Assembly (NCBI GenBank): GCA_947462865.1
Contig: CANHRW010000126.1
Coordinates: 1 to 6,220, forward strand
DNA: 6,220 nt
Reading direction: 5' to 3'
Source: Bacteroidota bacterium
GTDB lineage: Bacteria > Bacteroidota > Bacteroidia > UKL13-3
A program made the translations under genes and the position numbers. Under the pieces are notes generated by a model. That model made no database searches. It saw only the letters and a list, made by a program, of their open reading frames with translations, and was not told where the DNA came from. The first letter of the stretch is position 1. Each line of letters opens with the position of its first letter. Below, in pieces: positions 1 to 6,220 of this stretch.

Positions 1-222
1 CAGCAACCTTTTTTAAGCAATACAATTGATGTACAAGCTGTATCAAATTTGCCATGTGAATTGCCTGTAGATGCCTCTATTGAATTTGGTGAGCAACTCA
101 TCAGACATGTATTGCCAGAATTATTAGAAGCAGACCAGTCGGCTATCATTGAAAGGGCTTGCATTGCCAAAGACGGAAAGCTGACAGCTCATTTTTCATA
201 CTTACAAGATTTTGTAGATTAA
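1..222 (+). CDS. Saccharopine dehydrogenase / lysine-ketoglutarate reductase-like protein, C-terminal end (partial)
   Basis: Frame 1 is open from the left edge to a TAA at 220-222, giving the last 73 residues of a protein whose start is outside the window. The stretch VSNLPCELPVDAS followed by FGEQLIRHVLPELL and a tail reading DGKLTAHFSYLQDFVD resembles the end of the lysine-ketoglutarate reductase domain (NLP-x-x-LP-x-x-A-x-x-FG-x-x-L, then a short helix and a 'G-x-L-T-x-x-x-x-Y-L' tail). The same fold is found in single-domain saccharopine dehydrogenases and alanine dehydrogenase-like proteins. Such enzymes interconvert lysine plus 2-oxoglutarate and saccharopine using NAD(P)H in the cytoplasm. 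The nucleotide-binding and catalytic parts are not visible, so substrate and cofactor cannot be confirmed. The ABC transporter gene follows after 17 bases on the same strand, so the two may share a transcript. Family assignment rests on recalled motif similarity. Confidence 0.7.
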   Translation, partial: QQPFLSNTIDVQAVSNLPCELPVDASIEFGEQLIRHVLPELLEADQSAIIERACIAKDGKLTAHFSYLQDFVD

Positions 223-239
223 AGCATATCATATTTAGC

Positions 240-2123
240 ATGGCCAAACGAAATTACAATAGCAACGGACAAGCAAAACCAGAATTAGAAAAAGTTCCTT
301 TTACAAAAGAAAGGTTCAAAGAAGCACTTGCACTGTTTAGTTATATCAGACCCTATCGGTTCAAATTTTTGATGAGCATGTTGTTCATTGGGCTGTCTGC
401 AATGAGCACGATGGTTTTCCCTTTTTTATTGGGTAAAATGATAGATGCTGCAGGAACTCAAACAACTCAAATTAAACAGTCAATGCCCATGTCTGGAGGC
501 TTTGTGTCAGAAAAACTCAATCAGTTTGAATGGAGCTTAAATACAATTATTATATTACTATTTGTGCAGTTGAGTGTTCAAATGTTGTTTTCATTTATGA
601 GAATTTACCTTTTAACAGATGTTGGAGAACGCTCATTGGCAGCAATCAGAAAAGATTTGTATAAAAATTTAATCTCACAACCGATGCAGTTTTTTAGTGA
701 GCACCGAGTAGGGGAGTTGAGTAGTAGATTGAGTGCAGATTTGTCTCAAATTCAAGATGCCATTTCGTTTACATTGGCCGAGTTTTTAAGAGGTGTTTTT
801 ACCCTTGTTATAGGTTTAATCAGTATTTTTTGGATTTCAAAAGAATTGGCATTGGTCATGCTTTCAATTGTTCCTTTGGTTGCGGTTATTGCAGTTGTAT
901 TTGGCGTTCGAATCAGAAAAATGTCTAGAAAAGCACAAGATCAATTGGCAGACAGTGGTACCATTGTGCAAGAAACATTACAAGGTATTTCAGTTGTGAA
1001 AGCCTTTTCTGCTGAGTTATATGAGTTAAACAGGTATAGTAAAAATATCAAATCGGTTGTAGACCTAGCAATTAAAAATGGTCGTTATAGAGGTGCTTTT
1101 GTCAGTTTAATGATATTCTCTGTATTTGGAGCTATCGCTTTTGTCATGTGGTATGGGTCAACCATGATTCAAAGTGGTAAAATTACTGCTGGAGACCTTA
1201 CCATGTTTGTGATTTTTTCTGCGTTTGTTGGAGGAACCTTTGCTGGTTTTGCTGACATGTTTTCAACCCTTCAAAAAACCATTGGCGCTACCCAAAGGGT
1301 GAGAGAATTGCTCAAGAATACCCCAGAGAATTTGCAATTTGAAACCGCTGTTGCTGCCAATAATTACCAAGGAAGCATTCGTTTTGATCAGCTTTCATTT
1401 AGTTATCCATCTAGGCCAGAAGTTCAGGTACTGAATGCATTTTCTTTGCAGGTTGAGTCAGGTACCCAAGTGGCCATTGTTGGGCCAAGTGGTGCCGGAA
1501 AAAGTACAATTGCAGCCATGTTACTTCGTTTTTACGAACCCAATGCTGGAGCCATATACTTAGACAACAAATCGAGTCAAATTATTCCGTTGTCTGAGTG
1601 GAGGAGTCAAATGGCCTATGTGCCTCAAGATGTTATTTTGTTTGGTGGCAGTATTATAGAAAACATTGCCTATGGCATAGAAAACATAGACGAAGCTGCT
1701 GTGATAGCTGCGGCCCAAAAAGCAAATGCCCATGATTTTATTTCAAAATTCCCAGAAGGTTACCAAACCCTAGTAGGTGAAAGAGGTATCAAACTTTCTG
1801 GTGGTCAGAGACAAAGAGTTGCTATAGCGAGAGCAATTCTAAAAAATCCACGAATTTTAATCTTAGATGAAGCAACCAGTTCGCTTGACAGCGAAAGCGA
1901 GCAATTGGTGCAAGAAGCATTAGATAACCTCATGCAGCACAGGACCTCATTTGTCATTGCACACCGTTTGTCTACCATAAAAAAGGCACAACAAATTGTG
2001 GTCATTGATAAAGGAACTGTCATAGAAACCGGAACGCATGAGCAACTCATGAACAATGGAAACGGATTGTACAAACGCTTGGTAGAATTGCAGTTTGAAA
2101 ATGTAAGTCAGTTCTCTAAATAA
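240..2123 (+). CDS. ABC exporter half-transporter, fused membrane and ATPase domains (ABCB/MsbA-like)
   Basis: This 627-residue protein is a type IV (exporter-fold) half-transporter expected to work as a homodimer in the inner membrane. Six hydrophobic segments lie near residues 41-66, 101-125, 181-200, 202-223, 286-306 and 315-337. The ATPase domain follows from about residue 379: A-loop Tyr389, Walker A GPSGAGKST at 415-423, Q-loop Gln463, signature LSGGQ at 519-523, Walker B ILILDE at 539-544 with catalytic Glu544, D-loop SSLD at 547-550 and switch His575. All key residues are present, so it should be active. The ATG at 240 was chosen over an in-frame ATG at 159 because the extra 27 residues overlap the upstream gene and look like its out-of-frame shadow; MAKRNYNSNG also makes a sensible polar cytoplasmic start. 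The length is normal for the family. The cargo is unknown: lipid A/lipid flippases and drug or peptide exporters share this architecture, and no neighbour identifies the substrate. Confidence 0.95.
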   Translation: MAKRNYNSNGQAKPELEKVPFTKERFKEALALFSYIRPYRFKFLMSMLFIGLSAMSTMVFPFLLGKMIDAAGTQTTQIKQSMPMSGGFVSEKLNQFEWSLNTIIILLFVQLSVQMLFSFMRIYLLTDVGERSLAAIRKDLYKNLISQPMQFFSEHRVGELSSRLSADLSQIQDAISFTLAEFLRGVFTLVIGLISIFWISKELALVMLSIVPLVAVIAVVFGVRIRKMSRKAQDQLADSGTIVQETLQGISVVKAFSAELYELNRYSKNIKSVVDLAIKNGRYRGAFVSLMIFSVFGAIAFVMWYGSTMIQSGKITAGDLTMFVIFSAFVGGTFAGFADMFSTLQKTIGATQRVRELLKNTPENLQFETAVAANNYQGSIRFDQLSFSYPSRPEVQVLNAFSLQVESGTQVAIVGPSGAGKSTIAAMLLRFYEPNAGAIYLDNKSSQIIPLSEWRSQMAYVPQDVILFGGSIIENIAYGIENIDEAAVIAAAQKANAHDFISKFPEGYQTLVGERGIKLSGGQRQRVAIARAILKNPRILILDEATSSLDSESEQLVQEALDNLMQHRTSFVIAHRLSTIKKAQQIVVIDKGTVIETGTHEQLMNNGNGLYKRLVELQFENVSQFSK

Positions 2124-2141
2124 TTGGTTGTTAGTGTTTCA

Positions 2142-2174
2142 GTTGAAATATTTTTTCAATCGGTATTTTCCGAT
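2142..2174. repeat. Two small overlapping inverted repeats in the gap after the ABC gene
   Basis: The 93-base gap 2124-2216 holds two short dyads. One is TTGAAA-TATTT-TTTCAA (2143-2159, extendable by a G-T pair at 2142/2160). The other is ATCGG-TATTTT-CCGAT (2159-2174). They share bases 2159-2160, so both full stems cannot form at once. Either could be a weak transcript end for the ABC gene or an operator for the downstream E2 gene. Neither has the GC-rich stem plus trailing T-run of a standard intrinsic terminator, and in DNA this AT-rich such dyads arise by chance, so function is unproven. Confidence 0.3.
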
Positions 2175-2181
2175 AAATTTG
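2174..2181 (+). promoter_or_regulatory. Candidate Bacteroidota -7 promoter element for the E2 gene
   Basis: TAAATTTG matches the TAnnTTTG -7 consensus known for the Bacteroidota primary sigma factor. It lies 35 bases before the ATG at 2217, which would give a short leader of about 25-30 bases. No clear TTTG -33 element is present at the expected distance; only a T-run at 2151-2156 lies there. The element abuts the ATCGG/CCGAT dyad, which would be well placed for a repressor site. The match is by eye only. Confidence 0.35.
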
Positions 2182-2216
2182 TAAAAAGTCTGAAAAGGCT
2201 ATAAATCATAAAACGC

Positions 2217-3524
2217 ATGTCTGAATTTCAATTGGTAATGCCTAAAATGGGCGAAAGTATTGCAGAAGCTACAATTATTCGTTGGACCAAAAACGAAGGA
2301 GATTCCATAGCATTGGATGAAACTGTTTTAGAAATTGCTACTGATAAAGTAGATTCTGAAGTGCCTTCACCAAAGGCCGGAACTTTGGTAAAAAGATTGT
2401 TCAATGAAGGAGATGTGGTTCCTGTGAATGCCCCAATTGCAATCATTCAATTGGCAGGTGCTGCAGCTGCACCTAAAGTATCAGCACCAGTTCCTCAAGT
2501 ATTGGCTGCTCCTGTTAAAGAAATCATCAGTCAGGTGGATGCGGCAAAAGCAGTGCTATCTAGCAATGCAGGTGCAAGGTTTTATTCTCCATTGGTACTC
2601 AATATTGCAAAAGCCGAAAATATCAGCATGCAAGAACTAGAAACCATTCAAGGTTCTGGTAGTGAAGGTAGAGTTACCAAAAGAGACATCATAAGTTTTA
2701 TTGAAAATAGAGCCAGTCAGGTTGCGACAGTACCTGCTCCTGTTGCAGTTTCATCTCCACTTCAATCAGCACCAACTCTTGTATCAAAACCAGCACCATC
2801 TATTAGTCTTAATGGAGGCGATGAAATCATAGAAATGGACAGAATGCGTAAACTCATTGCCGATCATATGGTGATGAGCAAGCAAACAAGTCCACATGTT
2901 ACCTCATTTGTAGAAGCTGATGTCACCAATATGGTTTTATGGAGAGACAAAGCAAAAAAAGTATACGAAAAACGCGAAGCTGAAAAAATTACTTTCACAC
3001 CCATGTTCATTGAGTGTGTGGTAAAAGCCATCAAAGATTATCCAATGATCAATGTATCTGTGGATGGTCAAAATATTATCAAAAGAAAAGCCATCAATAT
3101 AGGAATGGCTGCTGCTTTGCCTTCAGGAAATTTAATAGTTCCTGTTATAAAAAATGCAGACATGATGAATTTAGTAGGCTTAACCAAATCTGTGAATGAT
3201 TTGGCAAACCGTGCAAGAGGAAACAAATTGTCTCCAGACGAAATTAGCGGAGGTACTTTTACAGTAACCAATGTTGGTGGATTTGGAAATGTAATGGGAA
3301 CACCTATCATTAACCAGCCTCAAGTTGCTATTTTGGCAACAGGTTCAATCAAGAAAAAGCCAGCGGTTTTAGAAACACCAATGGGAGATGTCATTGCCAT
3401 CAGGCATATGATGTTCTTGTCTCTGAGCTACGATCACAGAGTGGTGGATGGTTCTTTGGGAGGCAGTTTCTTAAGAAGAATTGCAGATTACATGGAGGCA
3501 TGGGAGCCTAACCGCGAAATCTAA
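2217..3524 (+). CDS. Dihydrolipoamide acyltransferase, E2 component of a 2-oxo acid dehydrogenase complex (probably branched-chain type)
   Basis: This 435-residue protein has the full E2 domain order. An N-terminal lipoyl domain (about 1-79) carries Lys44 in the T-DKV-DSE motif, the lipoate attachment site. An Ala/Pro-rich linker (about 80-115) follows, then a peripheral subunit-binding domain (about 121-163, ending GSGSEGRVTKRDI) that docks E1/E3, a second Ala/Pro/Ser linker (about 167-197), and the catalytic acyltransferase core (about 203-431). The core keeps the active-site HRVVDG (His407, Asp411) and the GGTFTVTN stretch with Thr351 at the usual Ser/Thr position. It transfers the acyl group from E1-bound thiamine diphosphate to CoA and forms the cytoplasmic complex core. 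The MPKMGESI start and GGFGNVMGTP core motif resemble branched-chain 2-oxoacid E2 proteins of Bacteroidota, but pyruvate or 2-oxoglutarate specificity cannot be excluded. There is a single lipoyl domain. No E1 or E3 gene lies beside it. The ATG at 2217 has AT-rich DNA and no Shine-Dalgarno upstream. Confidence 0.93.
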   Translation: MSEFQLVMPKMGESIAEATIIRWTKNEGDSIALDETVLEIATDKVDSEVPSPKAGTLVKRLFNEGDVVPVNAPIAIIQLAGAAAAPKVSAPVPQVLAAPVKEIISQVDAAKAVLSSNAGARFYSPLVLNIAKAENISMQELETIQGSGSEGRVTKRDIISFIENRASQVATVPAPVAVSSPLQSAPTLVSKPAPSISLNGGDEIIEMDRMRKLIADHMVMSKQTSPHVTSFVEADVTNMVLWRDKAKKVYEKREAEKITFTPMFIECVVKAIKDYPMINVSVDGQNIIKRKAINIGMAAALPSGNLIVPVIKNADMMNLVGLTKSVNDLANRARGNKLSPDEISGGTFTVTNVGGFGNVMGTPIINQPQVAILATGSIKKKPAVLETPMGDVIAIRHMMFLSLSYDHRVVDGSLGGSFLRRIADYMEAWEPNREI

Positions 3525-3544
3525 TCAGCGAGTTCAATCACTGA
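3525..3544. terminator. Hairpin filling the gap between convergent genes, possible bidirectional transcript end
   Basis: The 20 bases between the two stop codons read TCAGCGA-GTTCAA-TCACTGA: two 7-base arms around a 6-base loop. On the + transcript, six of seven pairs match, with one C-A mismatch. On the - transcript the odd pair becomes U-G, so the stem is fully paired there, suggesting it matters more for ending the prenyl synthase operon. There is no T-run on either side, so it is not a textbook intrinsic terminator; it could instead stabilise 3' ends. Confidence 0.45.
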
Positions 3545-4564
3545 CTAAGCAATCCTCTCCATTAATCCAAATGCTGTTTCTCTGAGGACTTCAAGCATTT
3601 CAGGTTTTACAGACAAACTATTTAGGTGCAGCATTGCTTTGTCTAAATACTGCTGTTTTTGTTGCTCAGCAAAGGCCTTTATTTGGTATTTTTCGTAGAG
3701 TTTTAATGTTTCTTGGATTTTAATTTCCATATTCTGCTCTGAACTCAAAGTATCAAGCAAAGTGCGGTCATCTTTGTGAACAGACGATAGCAATTCAATG
3801 TACAACAATGTTTTTTTGTTGGCGGCAATATCACCACCAACTTGTTTGCCTGTATTGGAATCATTGCCAAAACAATCTAATAAATCGTCTTGAATCTGAA
3901 AGGCAATGCCAATATTTTTGCCAAATTCATACAAATGGTTGGCATCAGCTAAACTGGCATCGGCTGCCAATGCGCCTATTTTTAAACTCGCACCAATTAA
4001 TACTGCGGTTTTTAAAGTAATCATTTCAATGTATGCATCAAGGCTAACCTGAACTTGTGTTTCAAAGTTCATATCAAGCTGTTGCCCTTCACAAACCTCT
4101 CTGGCTGTTGCCAAAAAAACGGTCAACATTTCATTGATCTGTTTAGACTGTGATTCCCTGATAAAATCAACCGCCTTGATCATCATTAAATCACCTACCA
4201 AAATGGCTACAGGCATATTCCATTTTTGATAAACAGTTGCTTTTCCTCTTCTCAATGGTGCATTGTCCATAATGTCATCATGCACCAAAGTAAAATTATG
4301 AAACACTTCAATTGCCAATGCCGCAGGCAATGCACTTTCTGTTTTGCTATCAAAAAGTTCATAACCCATTAAGCATAAAATTGGGCGCAGTCTTTTGCCG
4401 CCCAATTGCATCATGTATTCAATTGGCTCGTACAATTCTTTCGGGTTTTCACCATATTTAGTTTGTGCTAAATGGTTTAAGAATAAACTCAAGTGTTCTT
4501 GGTATGTTTTCAAAATTTTATGCTTGTTGAACCTGGTTGATAAATGAGATGACACGTTCTTCAT
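3545..4564 (-). CDS. Trans-isoprenyl diphosphate synthase (polyprenyl synthetase family, probably C15-C20 product)
   Basis: The enzyme condenses isopentenyl diphosphate with an allylic diphosphate in the cytoplasm, supplying precursors for quinones, carotenoids or undecaprenyl carriers. Counting from the ATG at 4564 (339 residues), the family hallmarks are GGKRLRP (from 55), the first aspartate-rich motif DDIMD (96-100) followed by the conserved LRRG, GQQLD (160-164), Lys184-Thr185, and the second aspartate-rich motif DDLLD (226-230). All Mg-diphosphate ligands are present. The fifth residue before DDIMD is Phe91; an aromatic at this position generally limits chain length to C15-C20, whereas long-chain synthases have a small residue. 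The start is uncertain. ATG 4564 overlaps the upstream hydrolase by 47 bases; a TTG at 4513, four bases past that gene's stop, would give 322 residues and about 37 residues before GGKR, which fits the family better. An ATG at 4597 seems too far upstream. It is the last gene of the rnr-hydrolase-prenyl synthase run. Confidence 0.93.
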   Translation of the reverse strand: MKNVSSHLSTRFNKHKILKTYQEHLSLFLNHLAQTKYGENPKELYEPIEYMMQLGGKRLRPILCLMGYELFDSKTESALPAALAIEVFHNFTLVHDDIMDNAPLRRGKATVYQKWNMPVAILVGDLMMIKAVDFIRESQSKQINEMLTVFLATAREVCEGQQLDMNFETQVQVSLDAYIEMITLKTAVLIGASLKIGALAADASLADANHLYEFGKNIGIAFQIQDDLLDCFGNDSNTGKQVGGDIAANKKTLLYIELLSSVHKDDRTLLDTLSSEQNMEIKIQETLKLYEKYQIKAFAEQQKQQYLDKAMLHLNSLSVKPEMLEVLRETAFGLMERIA

Positions 4565-5492
4565 GCCAATAATAACCATTTGGGAATGCACTTGCAAAAC
4601 CTACATGGCCACCAAACTGACATAGTTCAAAAGTAAACAATGGATGTTGTTTTGCCAATTTTTCGGGGAAGCACTTTTCCGATAAAAATGGATCATTCAA
4701 TGCATTCAATAACAAAGTTGGAATTTGGATATTGCCAATAAATTGCAATGAATTGCATTTGCTGTAATAATCATCAGCACTTTCAAAACCATTTATTTTA
4801 GCCGTAAATCGGTTATCCCAATCCCAAAAATTACTTATTTTTTCTATGCCATTGGTGTCGATTATATTTGGAAATTGCTTCGACTTTTGAATCATTTTTT
4901 CATTCAAGCTTTTTAAAAATTGTCGCATATACAATTGATTCGTAAATTTTGACAATTGTATTGAGCTACCTGCTAAATCAATAGGAACAGAGATAGAACA
5001 TGCAGCCAATAATTGATTGGGTAATGGGTGTTTGTTTTCTCCCAAATATTTAAGCAAGGCATTTCCTCCTAAACTAAAACCCAATACAAATAGCTGACTA
5101 TTTTGAAACTTATTTGCAAAATGAGTAATGACCGAGTGTATATCATCTGTTGCACCACTGTGGTAGGAGATTATTCGGTTGTTCATTGTGCCACTACAAC
5201 TCCTAAAATTAACAGCAATACAACGCATACCCATTTGGTGAAAGCGTTTACAAAAACCTTTCATATATTGAGAATTAGAGCTGCCTTCTAGTCCATGAAA
5301 AAGTATAATGATAGGAGCCTGTTCGTTGTTTTGATCTAGGATATCTAAGTCTATAAAATCACCATCAGGCACATTGAATCTTTCCCTTCTGTATGTCAAT
5401 TCAATTTTTCTGAACAACGCCGGTAGAATGGTTTCCCAATGGCCGTTTTTTGAAAACAAATTGCCTTTAAAATTTCCTTGAATAAATGGCAT
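4518..5492 (-). CDS. YheT-type alpha/beta-fold hydrolase
   Basis: This 324-residue protein belongs to the alpha/beta hydrolase family typified by E. coli YheT (COG0429/UPF0017, related to eukaryotic ABHD1/ABHD3). The oxyanion-region motif HGLEG is at 66-70 and the family-typical block VNFRSCSG then YHSGATDD at 94-117. The nucleophile elbow GFSLGGN has Ser140; Asp267 in NALNDPFL is the probable acid; His296 in GGHVGF is the catalytic histidine. The triad is therefore complete. Family members are presumed esterases or lipases, but the natural substrate is generally unknown and the sequence does not reveal it. There is no signal peptide, so it is probably cytoplasmic. The ATG at 5490-5492 shares its A with the rnr stop codon (TAATG), a strong argument for this start and for translational coupling; a purine-rich AGAAGAAG just upstream may help initiation. 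The 3' end runs to or overlaps the prenyl synthase start. Confidence 0.9.
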   Translation of the reverse strand: MPFIQGNFKGNLFSKNGHWETILPALFRKIELTYRRERFNVPDGDFIDLDILDQNNEQAPIIILFHGLEGSSNSQYMKGFCKRFHQMGMRCIAVNFRSCSGTMNNRIISYHSGATDDIHSVITHFANKFQNSQLFVLGFSLGGNALLKYLGENKHPLPNQLLAACSISVPIDLAGSSIQLSKFTNQLYMRQFLKSLNEKMIQKSKQFPNIIDTNGIEKISNFWDWDNRFTAKINGFESADDYYSKCNSLQFIGNIQIPTLLLNALNDPFLSEKCFPEKLAKQHPLFTFELCQFGGHVGFASAFPNGYYWHEERVISFINQVQQA

Positions 5493-5494
5493 TA
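5490..5494 (-). other. TAATG stop/start overlap joining rnr and the hydrolase gene
   Basis: Read on the - strand, the rnr stop TAA (5494-5492) and the hydrolase start ATG (5492-5490) share one base. This one-base overlap indicates a common transcript and probable re-initiation by the terminating ribosome. The purine-rich run just upstream lies inside the last rnr codons. Confidence 0.85.
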
Positions 5495-6220
5495 TCTTCT
5501 TCTTTTTTGGTGTTTCCTTCCTGATTTACGGTCTTGTTTTTTATTGGAACGAGGGTCTAATTTTTTTCTAAAATTAGCAGTAACAGTACTTGCGGTCCAG
5601 GCCAAATCTATTTGGCGTTTAAAAATATCTGCTGCAACTACCATCACTTCTATTTCATCGCCCAATTGCAGTTTTTGTTTGCCATTTCTGCTGGTTATCC
5701 ACTTGTTGTTTTCGTCGTAATCAAAATAATCTTCGCCAAGGTTTTGAATCTTAATCAATCCTTCAGCTCTAAATTGACTAATTTCTACATAAACTCCCCA
5801 TTCAGTCACCCCCGAAATAATGCCTTTAAAGGTATCTCCAATAAAATCACTGATGTATTCTACCTGTTTGTATCTGACACTGGCTCTCTCTGCATCAGCT
5901 GCTTTCACTTCCATTGCTGATGATTGTTTGCAGAGCTCTTCAATTTCTTTTTCTATGCCTGGTTTTTCGTTGTGTAAATAGCCAAACAACAAGCGGTGAG
6001 CCAATAAATCAGGATACCTTCTAATTGGTGAGGTAAAATGGGTATAATGGTCAAATGCCAATCCGTAATGCATGGTTTTTTTACCAGTATAGTATGCTTT
6101 ACTCATGGTTCTGATTGCCTGACTTTGAACCAAATTTTGTTCAGGTTTGCCTTCAACTTGTTCCAATAAATCGTTGAAACTTTTGGCAATTGCTTTTACA
6201 CTTGAGGTTTGAATATGGTA
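5492..6220 (-). CDS. rnr: Ribonuclease R, C-terminal part (partial at right edge)
   Basis: The frame is open from the right window edge to the stop at 5492-5494, giving the last 242 residues of a protein normally about 700-800 long. The visible part starts within the RNB catalytic domain: FNDLLEQVEGKPEQN (15-29 from the edge), the strongly conserved HYGLAFDHYTHFTSPIRRYPD block (51-71) with its RNA-contacting arginines, and the following helical region. An S1 RNA-binding domain follows (about 127-208, beginning FKGIISGVTEWGVYVEI). The last 25 residues are very basic (Lys/Arg-rich, ending KRRR), a usual RNase R tail that assists binding of structured RNA. RNase R is a cytoplasmic 3'-to-5' exoribonuclease acting in mRNA decay and quality control of rRNA and stalled transcripts. 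The RNB aspartates that bind Mg and the N-terminal cold-shock domains are outside the window. A TTG near 6166 is internal, not a start, because homology continues upstream. RNase II is the alternative, but the basic tail and motif wording favour RNase R. Confidence 0.94.
   Translation of the reverse strand, partial: YHIQTSSVKAIAKSFNDLLEQVEGKPEQNLVQSQAIRTMSKAYYTGKKTMHYGLAFDHYTHFTSPIRRYPDLLAHRLLFGYLHNEKPGIEKEIEELCKQSSAMEVKAADAERASVRYKQVEYISDFIGDTFKGIISGVTEWGVYVEISQFRAEGLIKIQNLGEDYFDYDENNKWITSRNGKQKLQLGDEIEVMVVAADIFKRQIDLAWTASTVTANFRKKLDPRSNKKQDRKSGRKHQKRRR

Noticed and set aside
159..239. In-frame N-terminal extension of the ABC transporter starting at ATG 159
   Set aside because: These bases encode the conserved C-terminus of the upstream dehydrogenase in another frame, and the extension is Cys/Arg-rich and unlike exporter N-termini; ATG 240 just after the upstream stop is a better start.
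1805..2074. Open frame of 89 codons on the - strand inside the ABC gene
   Set aside because: It lies opposite the signature motif, Walker B and H-loop region of a clearly real gene; its Cys/Met/Ser-rich translation is an antisense shadow.
2461..2520. Low-complexity Ala/Pro/Val-rich stretch as a possible coding repeat or recombination site
   Set aside because: It is the normal flexible linker between the lipoyl and subunit-binding domains of E2 proteins.
4742..4761. AATTGCA repeated twice with a 3-base spacer
   Set aside because: It is inside the hydrolase coding region, only two short copies, and expected by chance in AT-rich DNA encoding Asn/Cys/Gln-type residues; no array continues.
5612..5920. 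Open frame of 102 codons on the + strand opposite RNase R
   Set aside because: It is antisense to the conserved S1 domain and its hydrophobic, Phe/Ile/Cys-rich translation shows no recognisable domain; a shadow of the real gene.
5492..6166. A short complete protein starting at a TTG near 6166
   Set aside because: The frame stays open to the window edge and upstream residues continue the RNase R family pattern (FNDLLEQVEGKPEQN), so this is a partial gene, not a short one.

Overview
The window looks like ordinary chromosomal DNA from a member of the Bacteroidota. The evidence is AT-rich sequence, start codons without clear Shine-Dalgarno motifs, one TAnnTTTG-like promoter element, and protein families that read like Bacteroidota versions. 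The exact genus cannot be told. Almost every base is coding. The longest non-coding gap is 93 bases, and I see no tRNA, rRNA, CRISPR array, insertion sequence or phage gene.

Layout on the + strand: (a) positions 1-222 hold the C-terminal end of a saccharopine dehydrogenase / lysine-ketoglutarate reductase-like enzyme whose start lies outside the window; (b) after 17 bases, 240-2123 encodes a complete ABC exporter half-transporter with fused membrane and ATPase domains; (c) after a 93-base gap with a candidate promoter and small inverted repeats, 2217-3524 encodes a complete lipoyl-dependent E2 acyltransferase of a 2-oxo acid dehydrogenase complex, probably the branched-chain type.

Layout on the - strand, converging on (c): a tightly packed apparent operon read from the right edge leftwards. 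It comprises RNase R (C-terminal 242 residues, 5492-6220), a YheT-type alpha/beta hydrolase (4518-5492, joined to rnr by a TAATG stop/start overlap), and a trans-isoprenyl diphosphate synthase (3545-4564 or a shorter form from 4513). The convergent stop codons are separated by exactly 20 bases, and those 20 bases form a hairpin.

Functionally this is housekeeping metabolism: amino-acid breakdown (lysine and perhaps branched-chain), export, RNA turnover and isoprenoid precursor synthesis. The three - strand genes are probably co-transcribed, but nothing in the sequence shows that their products work together. I found no convincing undescribed system. The points worth a second look are the convergent hairpin, the uncertain start of the prenyl synthase, the chain-length signature of that enzyme, and the E2 gene standing apart from E1 and E3.
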